Source: Fidelibacterota bacterium UBA1134 (GTDB lineage Bacteria > Fidelibacterota > Marinisomatia > Marinisomatales > S15-B10). From it: a stretch of 7,176 nucleotides of DNA. Each line of letters starts with the position of its first letter. The stretch's first letter is position 1. Positions 7,109 through 7,176 of the stretch are shown here, piece after piece. The notes beneath the pieces are model-generated. The model ran no database searches. It was not told the origin of the DNA and saw only the letters and a list, made by a program, of their open reading frames with translations. Both the position numbers and the translations under genes were made by a program. The stretch is from the NCBI GenBank assembly GCA_002311975.1, contig DCAL01000075.1:1-7176 (forward strand), written 5' to 3'.

Positions 7109-7111
7109 ACA

Positions 7112-7176
7112 ATGGAGTTAGTTAACCTGCAAGATTTCGAAACCGCGGCGAAGGGGAAAATGCTTCCGCAACACTT
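7112..7176 (+). CDS. FMN-dependent alpha-hydroxy acid dehydrogenase family protein (LldD / glycolate oxidase-like), N-terminus only
   Basis: Only 21 codons are present before the right edge. The peptide MELVNLQDFETAAKGKMLPQH matches the conserved N-terminal helix of the L-lactate dehydrogenase / glycolate oxidase / lactate 2-monooxygenase family. In that family NLxDFExxAxxxLPxxxFDYYxxGA is typical, and the last two bases (TT) are compatible with the expected Phe. Members oxidise L-2-hydroxy acids with FMN. The substrate and electron acceptor cannot be judged from this fragment. It is preceded by GAGGAG at 7103-7108 and is divergent from uvrC. The call rests on a short motif, so confidence is moderate. 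Confidence 0.6.
   Translation, partial: MELVNLQDFETAAKGKMLPQH

Larger units (their letters stand above)
6814..7111. other. Divergent intergenic region between uvrC and the hydroxy-acid dehydrogenase-like gene
   Basis: This 298-bp stretch must hold the promoters for leftward uvrC and the rightward gene, but I find no convincing -35/-10 pair on either strand. TATATT at 7085-7090 could be a -10 for the rightward gene, without a matching -35. It contains the palindrome at 6874-6883, a 9-bp direct repeat CTTTGAGAG (6981-6989 and 7056-7064), an ATAGGT/ACCTAT inverted repeat (6841-6846 and 6860-6865) and a candidate 47-aa small ORF. No tRNA-like or riboswitch-like fold was recognised by eye. Confidence 0.6.

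Overview
The window looks like a piece of bacterial chromosome of roughly balanced base composition, made mostly of housekeeping genes. No mobile element, CRISPR array, rRNA or tRNA is visible. LepA carries an ERERGITIKSHPIQM segment of the kind I associate with Bacteroidetes/Chlorobi-like lineages. Several genes lack a clear Shine-Dalgarno sequence. I therefore lean towards the FCB group (Bacteroidetes, Chlorobi, Marinimicrobia and relatives), but this is a low-confidence inference from memory.

Layout, left to right. (1) The N-terminal end of lepA (elongation factor 4) on the minus strand, cut by the window edge. (2) A 200-bp divergent intergenic region with a candidate promoter for the rightward genes. 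(3) A plus-strand pair: an AGCS-family sodium:alanine/glycine symporter, then an inositol-monophosphatase-family (SuhB-like) gene whose ATG overlaps the symporter stop in a TGATG junction. (4) After a 9-bp convergent gap, a minus-strand pair read right to left: uvrC (nucleotide excision repair endonuclease), then 33 bp downstream a 692-aa PurL-like protein. (5) A 298-bp divergent intergenic region upstream of uvrC, with a possible 47-aa small ORF that ends 8 bp before uvrC and has a well-placed GGAG. (6) The first 21 codons of a plus-strand gene resembling FMN-dependent alpha-hydroxy acid dehydrogenases, cut by the right edge.

The most unusual object is the PurL-like protein. It aligns by eye to FGAM synthase II along its length, and parts of its C-terminal half are recognisably conserved. 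Nearly every catalytic and nucleotide-binding motif of the family has been replaced, although the frame is intact for 692 codons. It reads as a maintained pseudoenzyme, not a working purine-biosynthesis enzyme, and it sits in an apparent operon with uvrC. Lesser points are a nearly identical 10-bp palindrome, ACTCTYGAGT, in both divergent intergenic regions, and a reading frame across the uvrC upstream region broken by one TGA.
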